This document shows positions 26,617-35,797 of a stretch of DNA of 64,000 nt, in pieces. Below the pieces are notes generated by a model, which saw only the letters and a list, made by a program, of their open reading frames with translations, made no database searches and was not told the origin of the DNA. Source of the DNA: JAEULH01 sp963805915 (GTDB taxonomy: Bacteria; Pseudomonadota; Alphaproteobacteria; Rhodospirillales; Defluviicoccaceae); contig CAWDWD010000010.1 in assembly GCA_963805915.1 (NCBI GenBank), forward strand, positions 124,001 to 188,000. The letters are read 5' to 3'. A program made the position numbers and the translations under genes. Each line of letters starts with the position of its first letter. The first letter of the stretch is position 1.

Positions 26617-27837
26617 ATGGGAGACATCGATTTTCTTCAGTTGTTTCAGGGCATCGCGACGCTTGCGGCGTCCGAGCCGAAAATTGTCATCGGCCGGATT
26701 TTTCTCATCTTCCTGGGCGTTCTGTTGATCTATTTGGGCAAGAAGGGTGTGCTCGAAGCGCTGTTGATGATCCCGATGGGTCTCGGAATGGCGACCGTCA
26801 ACGCCGGGGTGCTGTTTCTCCAGGGCGGCAAGATGGGAACCTTGTTTCTCGATCCGCTAGCGAGCGAAACGACCCCGTTGATGAACGTCCTGCAGATCAA
26901 TTGGCTCCAGCCGATCTACACGTTTACGTTCTCCAACGGTCTCATTGCCTGTCTCGTCTTTCTCGGCATTGGCTCGCTGCTGGACGTCGGTTTCGTCATG
27001 GTAAGGCCGTTTCGCAGCATGTTCATTGCGATTTGCGCCGAACTTGGCACGCTGGTTACGTTTCCGCTTGGCATTTGGCTCGGACTGCCGCTGAACCAGG
27101 CGGCCGCGACCTCGACAATCGGCGGCGCCGACGGGCCGATGGTGCTGTTCGCGGCGCTGGTTCTGGCGCCCGAGATCTTCGTGCCGATCACCGTCGTCGG
27201 CTACCTGTATTTGGGCCTGACCTACGGCGGCTACCCCTATCTCATCCGGGCGATGGTGCCGAAGCACATTCGCGGCCTGCGGATGCCGCTGGAAAAGACG
27301 CGTCCCGTGACCTCCGAAGAGAAGATGGTCTTCGCGGTCATCGCCGCGATCGCGCTGTGCCTGCTCTTTCCGGTGGCGGCTCCGCTGTTCCTTTCGCTGT
27401 TCCTCGGCGTGATCATTCGCGAGAGCGGCCTGACCCATTTCGCTGAGTTGTTCAGCAACCAGCTGCTCTACGGCGCGACGTTCTTCCTTGGGCTGTTGCT
27501 CGGCGTGCTCTGCGATGCGAACACGATCCTCGATCCGACGGTGTTGACCCTGCTGATCATCGGCATCATTGCGCTGACCTTCTCGGCGATCGGCGGGCTT
27601 CTCGGCGGCTATGTGCTCTACTTCGCGTCGGGCAAGAAATACAATCCCGTCATCGGCATCGCCGGGGTGAGTTGCGTGCCGACGACGGCCAAGGTGGCGC
27701 AGAAAACGGTAACCGAAGTGGATGCGGAAGCGATCATCATGCCCCACGCACTGGGGGCGAATATCAGTGGCGTGATCACCTCCGCGATCTTCGCCGCGGT
27801 GCTGATCACCCTGGCCCGCGCCGCCGCCGGTCAGTAG
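26617..27837 (+). CDS. mmdB: Na+-transporting decarboxylase beta subunit
   Basis: 406 aa, nine or so membrane spans. The conserved TIGGADGPM motif with the intramembrane Asp, and the later NANTILD-like CDANTILDPTVL and GISGVSCVP-type AGVSCVPTTAKVAQK segments, match the OadB/MmdB/GcdB family. This subunit decarboxylates carboxybiotin and exports Na+ using the released energy. ATG at 26617, 18 bp after mmdC. Together the four genes make a complete pump. Confidence 0.93.
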   Translation: MGDIDFLQLFQGIATLAASEPKIVIGRIFLIFLGVLLIYLGKKGVLEALLMIPMGLGMATVNAGVLFLQGGKMGTLFLDPLASETTPLMNVLQINWLQPIYTFTFSNGLIACLVFLGIGSLLDVGFVMVRPFRSMFIAICAELGTLVTFPLGIWLGLPLNQAAATSTIGGADGPMVLFAALVLAPEIFVPITVVGYLYLGLTYGGYPYLIRAMVPKHIRGLRMPLEKTRPVTSEEKMVFAVIAAIALCLLFPVAAPLFLSLFLGVIIRESGLTHFAELFSNQLLYGATFFLGLLLGVLCDANTILDPTVLTLLIIGIIALTFSAIGGLLGGYVLYFASGKKYNPVIGIAGVSCVPTTAKVAQKTVTEVDAEAIIMPHALGANISGVITSAIFAAVLITLARAAAGQ

Positions 27838-27870
27838 CGTCGTGGCGGCCGGTAACGTCCCGGTAACGCC

Positions 27871-28206
27871 ATGACCGAGCGGCGCCGGCGACGGCTTCGG
27901 CTTCCGCGCTGGCTCTACTGGGTCGCGGGCGCCGTGATCGCGTTTGGTGGCGCGATCGCGGCGCGCAAGATGGGTGAAATGACCGGCTACAACTACCGTG
28001 TCGCCATCTGGCTCGGCGGCGCGGTGTGCATCTTTGCGGGCCTCGCGATCGTCTCGTTCGGCACCCGGGCGCGGCTCGAGGACGAGCTTCTGTTCGCCGA
28101 GGAAAACGGCGCCGCCGGTGGCGACAAGGCTAAACGCGGCGGCGACGACGAGGCCGGCTGCGACCGCGAACCGCCTCCCCCCAAGCCTTCTCCCCCATCG
28201 GGCTGA
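27871..28206 (+). CDS. Small two-span membrane protein, unknown
   Basis: 111 aa. Arg-rich N-terminus, two hydrophobic spans (about 16-34 and 47-64) separated by MGEMTGYNYRV, and a disordered, proline-ending cytosolic tail (PPPPKPSPPSG). It follows mmdB by 33 bp and may be co-transcribed. I do not recognise the family; an accessory role for the pump is a guess from position only. Confidence 0.6.
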   Translation: MTERRRRRLRLPRWLYWVAGAVIAFGGAIAARKMGEMTGYNYRVAIWLGGAVCIFAGLAIVSFGTRARLEDELLFAEENGAAGGDKAKRGGDDEAGCDREPPPPKPSPPSG

Positions 28207-28216
28207 CGCAGATTAG

Positions 28217-28235
28217 GCTCTCTCCTGGAGAGAGC
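28217..28235. terminator. Perfect inverted repeat between convergent genes
   Basis: GCTCTCTCC (28217-28225) and GGAGAGAGC (28227-28235) with a single-base centre, between the end of the small membrane gene (28206) and the end of the diiron gene (28252). It likely acts as a bidirectional stop, although a T-tract is missing. Confidence 0.45.
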
Positions 28236-28251
28236 TGCCGCGTAGATATAA

Positions 28252-28905
28252 TCAGTGCAGCGTCGGCAGATTGGCCAACGAGCGCCAAAGCCCCCGGAAC
28301 AGAGTGTCTTCGCACCGCGCGAAGGCAGGGACCTTTTCGCCGACGTCTTCTCCTAACCGGGAAAGCCGGTCGGACATCTGCGGCAGGTGCAACTCTTCCT
28401 CGGCGAGCAGGCCCTTGAGTGAGATGTTGAGGCCGCTCTCTTTGAGGACCTCGTGGTAGAGGCGGTAGGTCCAAATCGCGCGCAACTCGACGATCATCGA
28501 AACATAAAGATAAGGGATCTCGGCGGAGACATCGATGCCGAGGGCGTTGTTGACGGCGGCGTCGAGCCGGCCGAAGTACATCCGCGCCGATGCCGGGGTT
28601 ACCGCGTCGGTGTCGGAATAGTCGAGCGTGCGCTTGGCCACCTTCTCCGCGGTGCGCTTGAAGAAGAACGCGTGGCGGGCTTCCTCCGCCAGATGCTTGA
28701 GGGTTTCACAATCGAGCGGGCCACGACTCTGGCTGGTCAGGATCTTGCGGCTGCCGATATGTTCGAGCAGCGACAGCGTGTTGAGAAACCGGGCATGTTC
28801 CTCCGGCCGCTGGCACAAGGTGGCCAAATGGCGGCGTACCGGTTCGACCAGATCCGCGCTGGTTTGCTCAATTCCCGATAAGGTCCAGGGACCGTTCAAT
28901 GACAT
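28252..28905 (-). CDS. Ferritin-like diiron protein in the biotin operon
   Basis: 217 aa, all-helical. Two E...ExxH sets typical of ferritin-like carboxylate-bridged diiron centres are visible: LLEHIGSRK then EEARH, and later MIVELRAIW then EEELH. This is a complete ligand set for a diiron oxygenase or oxidase of the MiaE/AurF-like superfamily. The start ATG at 28905 (GGATCTACG before it) overlaps the end of bioA by 38 bp, so translation is coupled to the biotin genes. The specific reaction is unknown. Given that no bioC, bioH or bioZ lies in the operon, a role in making or supplying the pimelate precursor is possible but unproven. Confidence 0.7.
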   Translation of the reverse strand: MSLNGPWTLSGIEQTSADLVEPVRRHLATLCQRPEEHARFLNTLSLLEHIGSRKILTSQSRGPLDCETLKHLAEEARHAFFFKRTAEKVAKRTLDYSDTDAVTPASARMYFGRLDAAVNNALGIDVSAEIPYLYVSMIVELRAIWTYRLYHEVLKESGLNISLKGLLAEEELHLPQMSDRLSRLGEDVGEKVPAFARCEDTLFRGLWRSLANLPTLH

Positions 28906-30154
28906 CGTAGATCCGTTCCAGGTCGGTTGCGGTGACACAGTAAGGCGGCAATACGTACACGACGTTACCCAGCGGACGCAACAGTACGCCATTGTGGAGA
29001 TAGAACGCATACAGCCGTGGCGCGAGCGCCGAAAGGTAGCCGCCCTCGGGAACGCGGATGTCCACGGCGGCGATGGTGCCACATTGGCGCGCGTCGGTGA
29101 GTTCGGGGCGGGCTCGCAGGGAGGGCAGGCGGCGGGCGTGAAACGCGGCGATCGCGGCGATGCGCTCGCGCACCGGCTCGCTCTCCCAGATGTCGAGACT
29201 GGCGAGCGCGGCGGCGCAGGCGATGGGGTTGCCGGTGAACGAGCTGCTGTGGAAGAACATCCTGGCCCGGTCGTCCGCATAGAAGCCCATGTAGATCTCG
29301 CGGCTGGCGAGGGTTGCGCCCATCGGCAGGACGCCGCCGGTCAAGCCCTTGGACAGGCACATCAAGTCCGGCACGACGCCGGCCTGCTCGCAGGCGAACA
29401 AGCTGCCGGTGCGACCGAACCCGGTCATTACCTCGTCGGCAATCAACAGCACTCCGTGCGCCCGACAAAGCTCGGCGACGGCCGTGAGAACCCACGGCGG
29501 ATACATCCGCATGCCGCCGGCGCCAAGGACCAGGGGTTCGAAGATGAACGCGGCGATCTTCTCGCCGTCGGCGCGCAGCAGGGCCTCGAGCGCGTCAATG
29601 GTGCGCTGCTCGTGGCCCGGCGCCGGGAAGGGAAGGTAGTCGACCGCGAACAGCATCGGCTGGTAGGCGGCGGAAAAAACGCCTCGGTGGCCGACCGACA
29701 TGGCGCCGAAGGTGTCGCCGTGATAGCCGTCCTCGAGCGCGACGATCCGCGCCCGTGGGGTGCCGCGGTTATGCCAGTAGCCGACCGCCATCTTGACCGC
29801 GACCTCGACGGCGGTCGATCCGCTGTCGGAGAAGAAAACGAATTCGAGCGCCGGCGGCGTGATCTCGAGGAGCCGCGCGGCCAACCGCTCGGCGGGCTCG
29901 TGGGTGAAGCCGGCGAAGATGATCTGGTCGAGCCGTTGCGCCTGGGCCGCGATCGCAGCGGCGATGGCGGGGTGGCCGTGGCCGTGCGGATTGACCCACC
30001 ACGACGAAATCGCGTCGATGATCCGCCCGCCGTCTGCGGTATAGAGGTAGGCGCCCTCGGCCCGCTCGATGGCGATTGGCGGACCGGCGGTGGCGTGCTG
30101 GGTGAACGGATGCCAGATCGGCGAGGGTGCGTCCGCCATCGGTTCGTCAGTCAT
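28868..30154 (-). CDS. bioA: Adenosylmethionine-8-amino-7-oxononanoate aminotransferase
   Basis: 428 aa, class III PLP aminotransferase that makes 7,8-diaminopelargonate using SAM as amino donor. It begins with the BioA hallmark IWHPFTQH and keeps SSWWVNPHGHGHP; the Asp of ADEVMTGFGRTG and the PLP lysine in LSKGLTGG are present. ATG at 30154 overlaps the bioD stop by eight bases. Confidence 0.95.
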   Translation of the reverse strand: MTDEPMADAPSPIWHPFTQHATAGPPIAIERAEGAYLYTADGGRIIDAISSWWVNPHGHGHPAIAAAIAAQAQRLDQIIFAGFTHEPAERLAARLLEITPPALEFVFFSDSGSTAVEVAVKMAVGYWHNRGTPRARIVALEDGYHGDTFGAMSVGHRGVFSAAYQPMLFAVDYLPFPAPGHEQRTIDALEALLRADGEKIAAFIFEPLVLGAGGMRMYPPWVLTAVAELCRAHGVLLIADEVMTGFGRTGSLFACEQAGVVPDLMCLSKGLTGGVLPMGATLASREIYMGFYADDRARMFFHSSSFTGNPIACAAALASLDIWESEPVRERIAAIAAFHARRLPSLRARPELTDARQCGTIAAVDIRVPEGGYLSALAPRLYAFYLHNGVLLRPLGNVVYVLPPYCVTATDLERIYDVIERSLDLIGN

Positions 30155-30812
30155 CGCGGCCGCGAAAGTCGTCCGCGCGGAAATTATCGGCGAAGGCCTG
30201 GCGGAGGGACGCGGCCGACGGCCTGGCGAGCCACGGCAAACGACCCAGCCGCCGCGCGCCCGAGAACTCAATGATCGTGCGCTCGCTGTCGGGCATGGGC
30301 TCGCCGATGAAGGCGATGCCGAGCAGCGGGATTCCACGCGCGTTGAGCGCCTCGACCGAGAGCAGGGTGTGGTTGATGGTCCCGAGCGCGGTGCGCGCGC
30401 ACAGCACCACCGGCGCGCCCCAGCGGCGGAAGACGTCAATGAGCAGGACCCGCCGGGTCAGCGGCACCAGCAGCCCGCCGGCGCCCTCGACGATCAGCGT
30501 CCGCGCGTTGTCGTCGGCCGCCGGCAGGTTCAGGCCATCCGGATCTATCTCGACGCCATCGAACTCGGCGGCGCGGTGTGGCGACAGCGGGTTCGACAGG
30601 ATGTACCGCTCGGGCATGATCCGCTCCGGACCGAGGCCAGTCAGCCGGGCGACGCTCGCGCCGTCGCCGCGATCGCCGCCCTCGCCGGGTCCGGCCTGAA
30701 CCGGCTTCCAGTAGCGGGCATCGAGCGCCAGGGTGAGCATCGCCGCGAACACGGTCTTGCCAAGGCCGGTGTCGGTGCCGCTGACAACGATGGCATTCGT
30801 GGCCGCTTTCAT
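30147..30812 (-). CDS. bioD: Dethiobiotin synthetase
   Basis: About 221 aa, P-loop ATPase that closes the ureido ring of dethiobiotin. P-loop GTDTGLGKT at the N-terminus, KPVQAG after it, and EGAGGLLVPL in the middle are all standard. The ATG at 30812 overlaps the bioF stop in an ATGA, and the stop overlaps the bioA start. Length is normal for the family. Confidence 0.95.
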   Translation of the reverse strand: MKAATNAIVVSGTDTGLGKTVFAAMLTLALDARYWKPVQAGPGEGGDRGDGASVARLTGLGPERIMPERYILSNPLSPHRAAEFDGVEIDPDGLNLPAADDNARTLIVEGAGGLLVPLTRRVLLIDVFRRWGAPVVLCARTALGTINHTLLSVEALNARGIPLLGIAFIGEPMPDSERTIIEFSGARRLGRLPWLARPSAASLRQAFADNFRADDFRGRDD

Positions 30813-31964
30813 GCCGCCGATGCTTCGGCCATGCCCGCCACCACCGCGCCGAGCGTTTGCGCCATGGCGGCGATATCGTCTTCGCTGTGCTCGGCGTTGA
30901 TCGCGAGGCGGAGCCGCGAGGTCCCCGCCGGCACCGTTGGCGGGCGGATCGCACGAACGTCGAAGCCGGCAGATTGCAGCGCGCCGGCGGCCGTTAACGC
31001 GCGCTCCTCGCCGCCGAGAATGACCGGCAGGATCTGCGTCGGTGGAAACGAGTGGCGCTCGCCGAGACGGCTTTGCAGCGCGTCCCGTGCGATGGCGCAA
31101 CGGGCCTGTAGTTGCTCGCGGCGCCACGGCTCCTCGTCGATCAGCTCGAGCGCGCGCTTGACCACGGCCGCCACCATGGGCGGCGGCGCGGTGCTGTAGA
31201 TGAACGGCCGCGCGGTGTTGACCAGGTAGTCGATGACCACCGCCGGCCCGCACACGATCGCGCCGGCGGCGCCCAGGGCCTTGCCGCAGGTGTGCAGGGT
31301 GATCAGGTTGTCGCCCTCGAGCCCTTCGGATAGGCCGCGCCCACGCGCGCCGAGGACGCCGGTGGCGTGGGCCTCGTCGACGATCAAGATGGCGTCGTAC
31401 CGGTGCGCCAGATCCATCAGCCCAGCGAGCGGGGCGGTGTCGCCGTCCATGCTGTAGACGCTCTCGACCGTGATCCAGAGCTGGCGGGCACCGCGCCGGC
31501 GCGCGCGCGCCACGGCCTCGGCGAATGAGGCGAGATCGTTGTGGCGGGCCTTGTAGCGGCGCGCCGCCGAGGCGTGGATGCCTTCCTTGGCGCTCGCATG
31601 GATCCACTCATCAAAGATGATCGCGTCGTGACGTCCGGCCAGGGCGGTGAACAAGGCGTAGTTGGCGATGAACCCGGTGCTCATGTAGAGCGCCTTGCCG
31701 GCGTCGAAAAACGTCGCGGCGAAGCTCTCCAACTCGGCATGAGCCGGATGGTGGCCACGCAGCAAACGCGAGCCGCCGGCGCCGATCGGTCCGCCCGCGT
31801 CGATCGCCGCGCACGCTGCCTCGGCCAGGGCCGGGTGGCGGCTCAGCCCAAGGTAATCGTTCGAGCTGAAGTCGATCCCGCGCGGCAGGTTAAGCGAGCG
31901 GCGCCGCGACTGGTCCTTGAGTTCGATCGAGATCCCGCGTCAGCCGCCGTAATGCCGTGGTGAT
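30809..31964 (-). CDS. bioF: 8-amino-7-oxononanoate synthase, one frameshift and an apparent ATC start
   Basis: PLP alpha-oxoamine synthase joining pimeloyl-ACP/CoA and alanine. IDFSSNDYLGL, GGSRLLRGHH and the PLP-lysine region (HTCGKALGAAGA) are present. As read, the frame runs into a TGA just upstream of the first conserved motif. Removing one T at 31922-31923 (GAGTTC to GAGTC) opens the N-terminus to TTALRRLTRDLDRLKDQSRR, and the total becomes 384 aa, the normal length. The corrected frame has no ATG, GTG or TTG; a perfect AGGAGG (complement of 31974-31979) lies nine bases before an ATC at 31964. Overlaps bioB. Confidence 0.85.
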
Positions 31965-32937
31965 GGTAAGGTGCCTCCTTGTCCGGGACCCGCGCGCGAA
32001 GGCCGAGCCGGGCGAGCAGACTTTGGTCGAAGTCGAGTTCCGGGTTGGGGGTGGTCAGGAGCTTCTCGCCGGTAAAGATCGAGTTGGCGCCGGCGAGGAA
32101 GGCCAGCGCCTGGGCCTCGGCGCTGATCGTCAACCGCCCGGCGCTCAGTCTGACCATCGCGTTCGGCAACAGAATGCGAGCAACGGCGATCGCGCGGATC
32201 CATTCGAAGATGTCGAGTTGGGGCTGAGTTTCGAGCGGCGTTCCTTCAACCGGGACGAGGGCGTTGATCGGCACGCTCTCCGGCTGCGGGTCCAGGCAGG
32301 CCAGCGTGTGCAGCAGCTTCACCCTGTCGGCGCGGGCCTCGCCCAGGCCGACGATGCCGCCGCAGCAAACCTGTATGCCCGCGCCCGAGACGTTGGCGAT
32401 GGTCCTGAGGCGGTCTTCATAGGTCCGGGTAGTGATGATGGTGCCGTAGAATTCCTCGGAAGTATCGAGATTGTGGTTGTAGGCGGTGAGCCCCGCCTCG
32501 GCGAGCCGGTGCGCCTGATCGGCGGTGACCATGCCGAGGGTGGCGCAGGCTTCGAGCCCGAGCGCGCGGACGCCGCGGATCATCTCGAGGACGCGCTCGA
32601 ATGCCCGGCCGTCGTTGACCTCGCGCCATGCCGCGCCCATGCAGAAGCGCGTCGAGCCGGTGTCGCGCGCGGATCGCGCGTCGCGCAGAACGTCATCGAT
32701 CTGCATCAGCTTTTCGGACTCGACCGGCGTATCGTAGTGCACCGACTGCGGGCAGTAGGCGCAGTCCTCGGGGCAGCCGCCGGTCTTGATCGAGGCCAGG
32801 GTACACATCTGGATTTCATGGGCGTCGTGGTTGCGGCGATGCACTTCGGCGGCGGCAAACACCAAATCGAGCAGCGGCCTACCGTAAAGCTCGGCGACCT
32901 CCGCCTCGGTCCAGCGGTGCGTCTCGGGCATGTCCAT
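31843..32937 (-). CDS. bioB: Biotin synthase
   Basis: Radical SAM enzyme inserting sulfur into dethiobiotin. The cluster motif CPEDCAYCPQS (CxxxCxxC), NHNLDTS and the [2Fe-2S] cysteines around GIQVCCGGIVGLGE are present. The ATG at 32937 follows GAGGG at good spacing. As read the protein runs to 31843 with an unnatural Arg/Ser-rich end; if the extra T at 31922-31923 is removed the stop falls at 31890. First gene of bioBFDA. No BioR-type TTATCTATAA operator was seen upstream. Confidence 0.95.
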   Translation of the reverse strand: MDMPETHRWTEAEVAELYGRPLLDLVFAAAEVHRRNHDAHEIQMCTLASIKTGGCPEDCAYCPQSVHYDTPVESEKLMQIDDVLRDARSARDTGSTRFCMGAAWREVNDGRAFERVLEMIRGVRALGLEACATLGMVTADQAHRLAEAGLTAYNHNLDTSEEFYGTIITTRTYEDRLRTIANVSGAGIQVCCGGIVGLGEARADRVKLLHTLACLDPQPESVPINALVPVEGTPLETQPQLDIFEWIRAIAVARILLPNAMVRLSAGRLTISAEAQALAFLAGANSIFTGEKLLTTPNPELDFDQSLLARLGLRARVPDKEAPYHHHGITAADAGSRSNSRTSRGAARLTCRAGSTSARTITLG

Positions 32938-33248
32938 GCGTTCCCTCTCCGGCCATTTTCGCGCCACCGCTCGCGAGCCGGCGGCTGAGGACATCGCTGA
33001 GCCATTAAGCGCGCTTCCCGTCGAACTGGCTTTCCGTCGGACCGGCGCGCGCGGCTCGCGATCATTCTACGCGGCATCCAGGATCGACCCGGCGCGCATT
33101 GGCCGTAGTAGGTCATCGCGCTTCGCCGGGTGTCAAGCGCTTTTGCCGCAATGCACCGCTCGCCCGGGAGGCGGGGCCGGGTGGCGCAAGTGTTTCTTTA
33201 CGCGACGCTGGCATCGTGGGGCTGACCCAGGCAATGAAAGCATAGACC
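32938..33248. other. Divergent promoter region, bio operon and MFS/spermidine synthase gene
   Basis: 311 bp between divergent start codons. It must carry both promoters. I see no clear palindrome, riboswitch fold or BirA/BioR operator. Confidence 0.45.
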
Positions 33249-35480
33249 ATGGCCGTCACCGAACAATCCGCCGTATCTGCGAGCCTCGGCCGCGCGGGGA
33301 CGTCGATCCTCGCGCTCTTTACCGCAACCATGTTTTGCGGCGCCATCCTGGTGTTTTCAGTCCAGCCGATGGTCGCGAAGATGGTCCTGCCGTCGTTCGG
33401 CGGCTCACCGGCCGTTTGGAATACCGCGCTGGTGTTTTTTCAGGCGGCGCTGCTCGCCGGTTATGGGTATGCGCATCTGCTGGCGCGGGTTCGCAAGCTC
33501 CGCCATCAGATCGAAATCCACGTGGCGATGCTAGCATTGGCGGCATTGGCGCTGCCGATCGCGGTGGCGTCGGGCTGGGTGGACCCAGCCGGGGCGGCAC
33601 CGGCGCTGAGGCTTCTCGGCCTGCTCGCTGCGTCCGTGGGTCTGCCGTTCCTGGTAATTTCGGCGACCGCGCCGCTGATCCAGCACTGGTTCACCCGTTC
33701 CGGCCATCCGCACGCCGCCGATCCCTATTTCCTCTACGCCGCAAGCAACGTCGGCAGCATTCTTGCGCTGCTTGGCTATCCGTTGATGGTCGATCCGTGG
33801 CTCGCGGTGAGCGCGCAGAGCCATGCCTGGACCGCGGCGTATGTGGTCACCGGCGTGCTCATCGTTGCCTGTGGCTTGCTGGCGGTCCATGGTGGCGGCA
33901 AGATAGCGCCTGCGGCTGAAGCTGGTGAAATCCCGGCCGACGCCATGCCGTGCGTGTCGTCATGGAGAAAGCGCGGGCGCTGGATCGCTTGCAGCGCGGT
34001 CCCGTCGGCGCTGCTGATCGGGGTAACCAACCACATCACCACCGATCTCGCCTCCGCCCCGATGTTGTGGGTCGTGCCGCTGGCGCTCTATCTGCTGACC
34101 TTCGTTATCGTTTTCGCCCGCAAACCGCTGATCGCGCCCACGTTGGTGGCCAAGGTTTTCCCCTGCGCCGTCGCCTGCCTTGCCGCGACCTTCACCGCGA
34201 TCGGACCGGCGTTCGTGCTGTTGCCGCTCCATCTGGCGGTGTTCTTTATCGCGGCGCTGCTGTGTCACGGAGAACTGGCCCAGGATCGGCCGGCCGCGAA
34301 GCGGCTGACCGAATTCTATTTTTCTCTCTCGCTTGGCGGAGTCCTCGGTGGAATGGCCGCGGCCCTGATCGCGCCCGCCGTTTTCGATGCCCTGTATGAG
34401 TATCCGCTCGCGCTCGTGGCAGCCTGTCTGTTGATGCGAAGAGACAACAATGGCGGGCTGAGGCGCGCCGATCTTGCCCGCGCCGCCACGATCTTGATCG
34501 TCATCTTCGGTGGCTGGCAGGTCGCTGGGGCGCTCGATATCGCCCATGGCGGCGCCGTTGGCGGCGGGTTGGCCGCGTTCGGAGCGATATCCGCTCTTGG
34601 CTGCAAGCAAAGGTCCACAGCCTTCGCCATGTGCATTGCCGCGGTCTTTGTGGGGACGGCGTTCGGAGCGATACAGTCGGAGACCGTCGTCCGGGCGCGA
34701 AGCTTCTTCGGCGCCTACCGCGTCGCCAACTCCGCGGATGGGGCCTTTCGTGTTCTGATGCACGGCACCACCCTGCATGGCGCTCAGCATTTAGACCCGG
34801 ACCGGCGCAACGAGCCCGCCAGCTATTACGCCGTCGACGGACCCGTCGGCGAGATCATCGGCCGCGTCCAGGCCGGCGCGTCGTCGCCCGCGATCGGCGT
34901 TGTCGGCCTCGGCGCCGGAAGTCTCGCGTGCTACAGGCGGCCGGAGGATAAGTGGCGGTTCTTCGAGATCGACCCGCTGGTGGTTCGTCTAGCCACCGAT
35001 CCGCGCTATTTCAGCTTCATCGCAGATTGTGCCGGGCCGACGTCCATCGTCGTCGGCGACGCCCGTTTGACGTTGGCGAATGAGCCGGAGGGAGCGCTTT
35101 CCTTGCTTATCATCGACGCCTTCTCCTCCGACGCGATCCCGATTCACCTCATCACCCGGGAGGCGCTGGCCCTCTACGTCGACAAGCTCGCGACGAACGG
35201 TATTATCGTCATCCACATCTCAAACCGTCACCTCGATCTGGAACCGGTTCTCGCCCGCGCCGCATCGGCGCTGGGCCTTGCAGGCCGAAGCGGCCGCAAG
35301 ATCGACGGGAGCGCCGACGGCATCTCCAGCGCGGGCTCCCACTGGATCGCGCTCGCCCGAACGCAAGCGGCCCTTGAGCGGCTGGACCTGGGCAAGCGGT
35401 GGACCGTATTGCCCGCCGGCGACGGTAAGCGCGTATGGACCGACGCCTATTCTGACATCGTCGGGGCACTGCGCTGGTGA
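33249..35480 (+). CDS. Fused MFS / spermidine synthase-like protein
   Basis: 743 aa. The first ~460 residues contain about a dozen membrane spans starting with the conserved FCGAILVFSVQPMVAKMVLP. The C-terminal ~260 residues are a spermidine-synthase-like Rossmann domain: VVGLGAGSLACY (SAM site), FFEIDPLVV, then VVGDARLTL and LLIIDAFSSDAIP. This fusion family is widespread in proteobacteria; whether it makes or moves polyamines is not settled. ATG at 33249. Single gene. Confidence 0.85.
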   Translation: MAVTEQSAVSASLGRAGTSILALFTATMFCGAILVFSVQPMVAKMVLPSFGGSPAVWNTALVFFQAALLAGYGYAHLLARVRKLRHQIEIHVAMLALAALALPIAVASGWVDPAGAAPALRLLGLLAASVGLPFLVISATAPLIQHWFTRSGHPHAADPYFLYAASNVGSILALLGYPLMVDPWLAVSAQSHAWTAAYVVTGVLIVACGLLAVHGGGKIAPAAEAGEIPADAMPCVSSWRKRGRWIACSAVPSALLIGVTNHITTDLASAPMLWVVPLALYLLTFVIVFARKPLIAPTLVAKVFPCAVACLAATFTAIGPAFVLLPLHLAVFFIAALLCHGELAQDRPAAKRLTEFYFSLSLGGVLGGMAAALIAPAVFDALYEYPLALVAACLLMRRDNNGGLRRADLARAATILIVIFGGWQVAGALDIAHGGAVGGGLAAFGAISALGCKQRSTAFAMCIAAVFVGTAFGAIQSETVVRARSFFGAYRVANSADGAFRVLMHGTTLHGAQHLDPDRRNEPASYYAVDGPVGEIIGRVQAGASSPAIGVVGLGAGSLACYRRPEDKWRFFEIDPLVVRLATDPRYFSFIADCAGPTSIVVGDARLTLANEPEGALSLLIIDAFSSDAIPIHLITREALALYVDKLATNGIIVIHISNRHLDLEPVLARAASALGLAGRSGRKIDGSADGISSAGSHWIALARTQAALERLDLGKRWTVLPAGDGKRVWTDAYSDIVGALRW

Positions 35481-35500
35481 GGGCGGCTGGCGAAAGCGGC

Positions 35501-35574
35501 TGGAGCGGGCGAAGGGAATCGAACCCTCGTCTAAAGCTTGGGAAGCTTTCATTCTACCATTGAACCACGCCCGC
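35501..35574 (-). tRNA. tRNA-Gly (anticodon CCC)
   Basis: The minus strand folds into a full cloverleaf: acceptor GCGGGCG pairs with CGCCCGC, D-arm GGTTCAATGGTAGAATGA, anticodon stem AAAGC/GCTTT with loop TTCCCAA, and T-arm GAGGGTTCGATTCCCTT. The three central loop bases are CCC, which reads the glycine codon GGG. CCA is encoded at 35501-35503. Confidence 0.95.
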
Positions 35575-35797
35575 GCGCGGCCGCATCTCCGATTTTGTAA
35601 ACCCGCGGCGATAGCGTGACAAGCCGAGCTTCGCGCGCGGCTCGCGCGGGGCAGGTTTTGCACTTTTCCCGTGGCCTCGATAACGGGGCCGTGATCGGCG
35701 GCGGGTTGGTTATGCGAGAGTCCTGCGCTACCTACGAGATGTAGATCGGTATATGCCGCCGCGCGCAACTGCGCACAGCCACGCCCGAGGGAGCCTC

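Noticed and set aside
32938..33248. BioR or BirA operator in the divergent bio promoter
   Set aside because: No TTATCTATAA-like or BirA-like palindrome is present in this interval.
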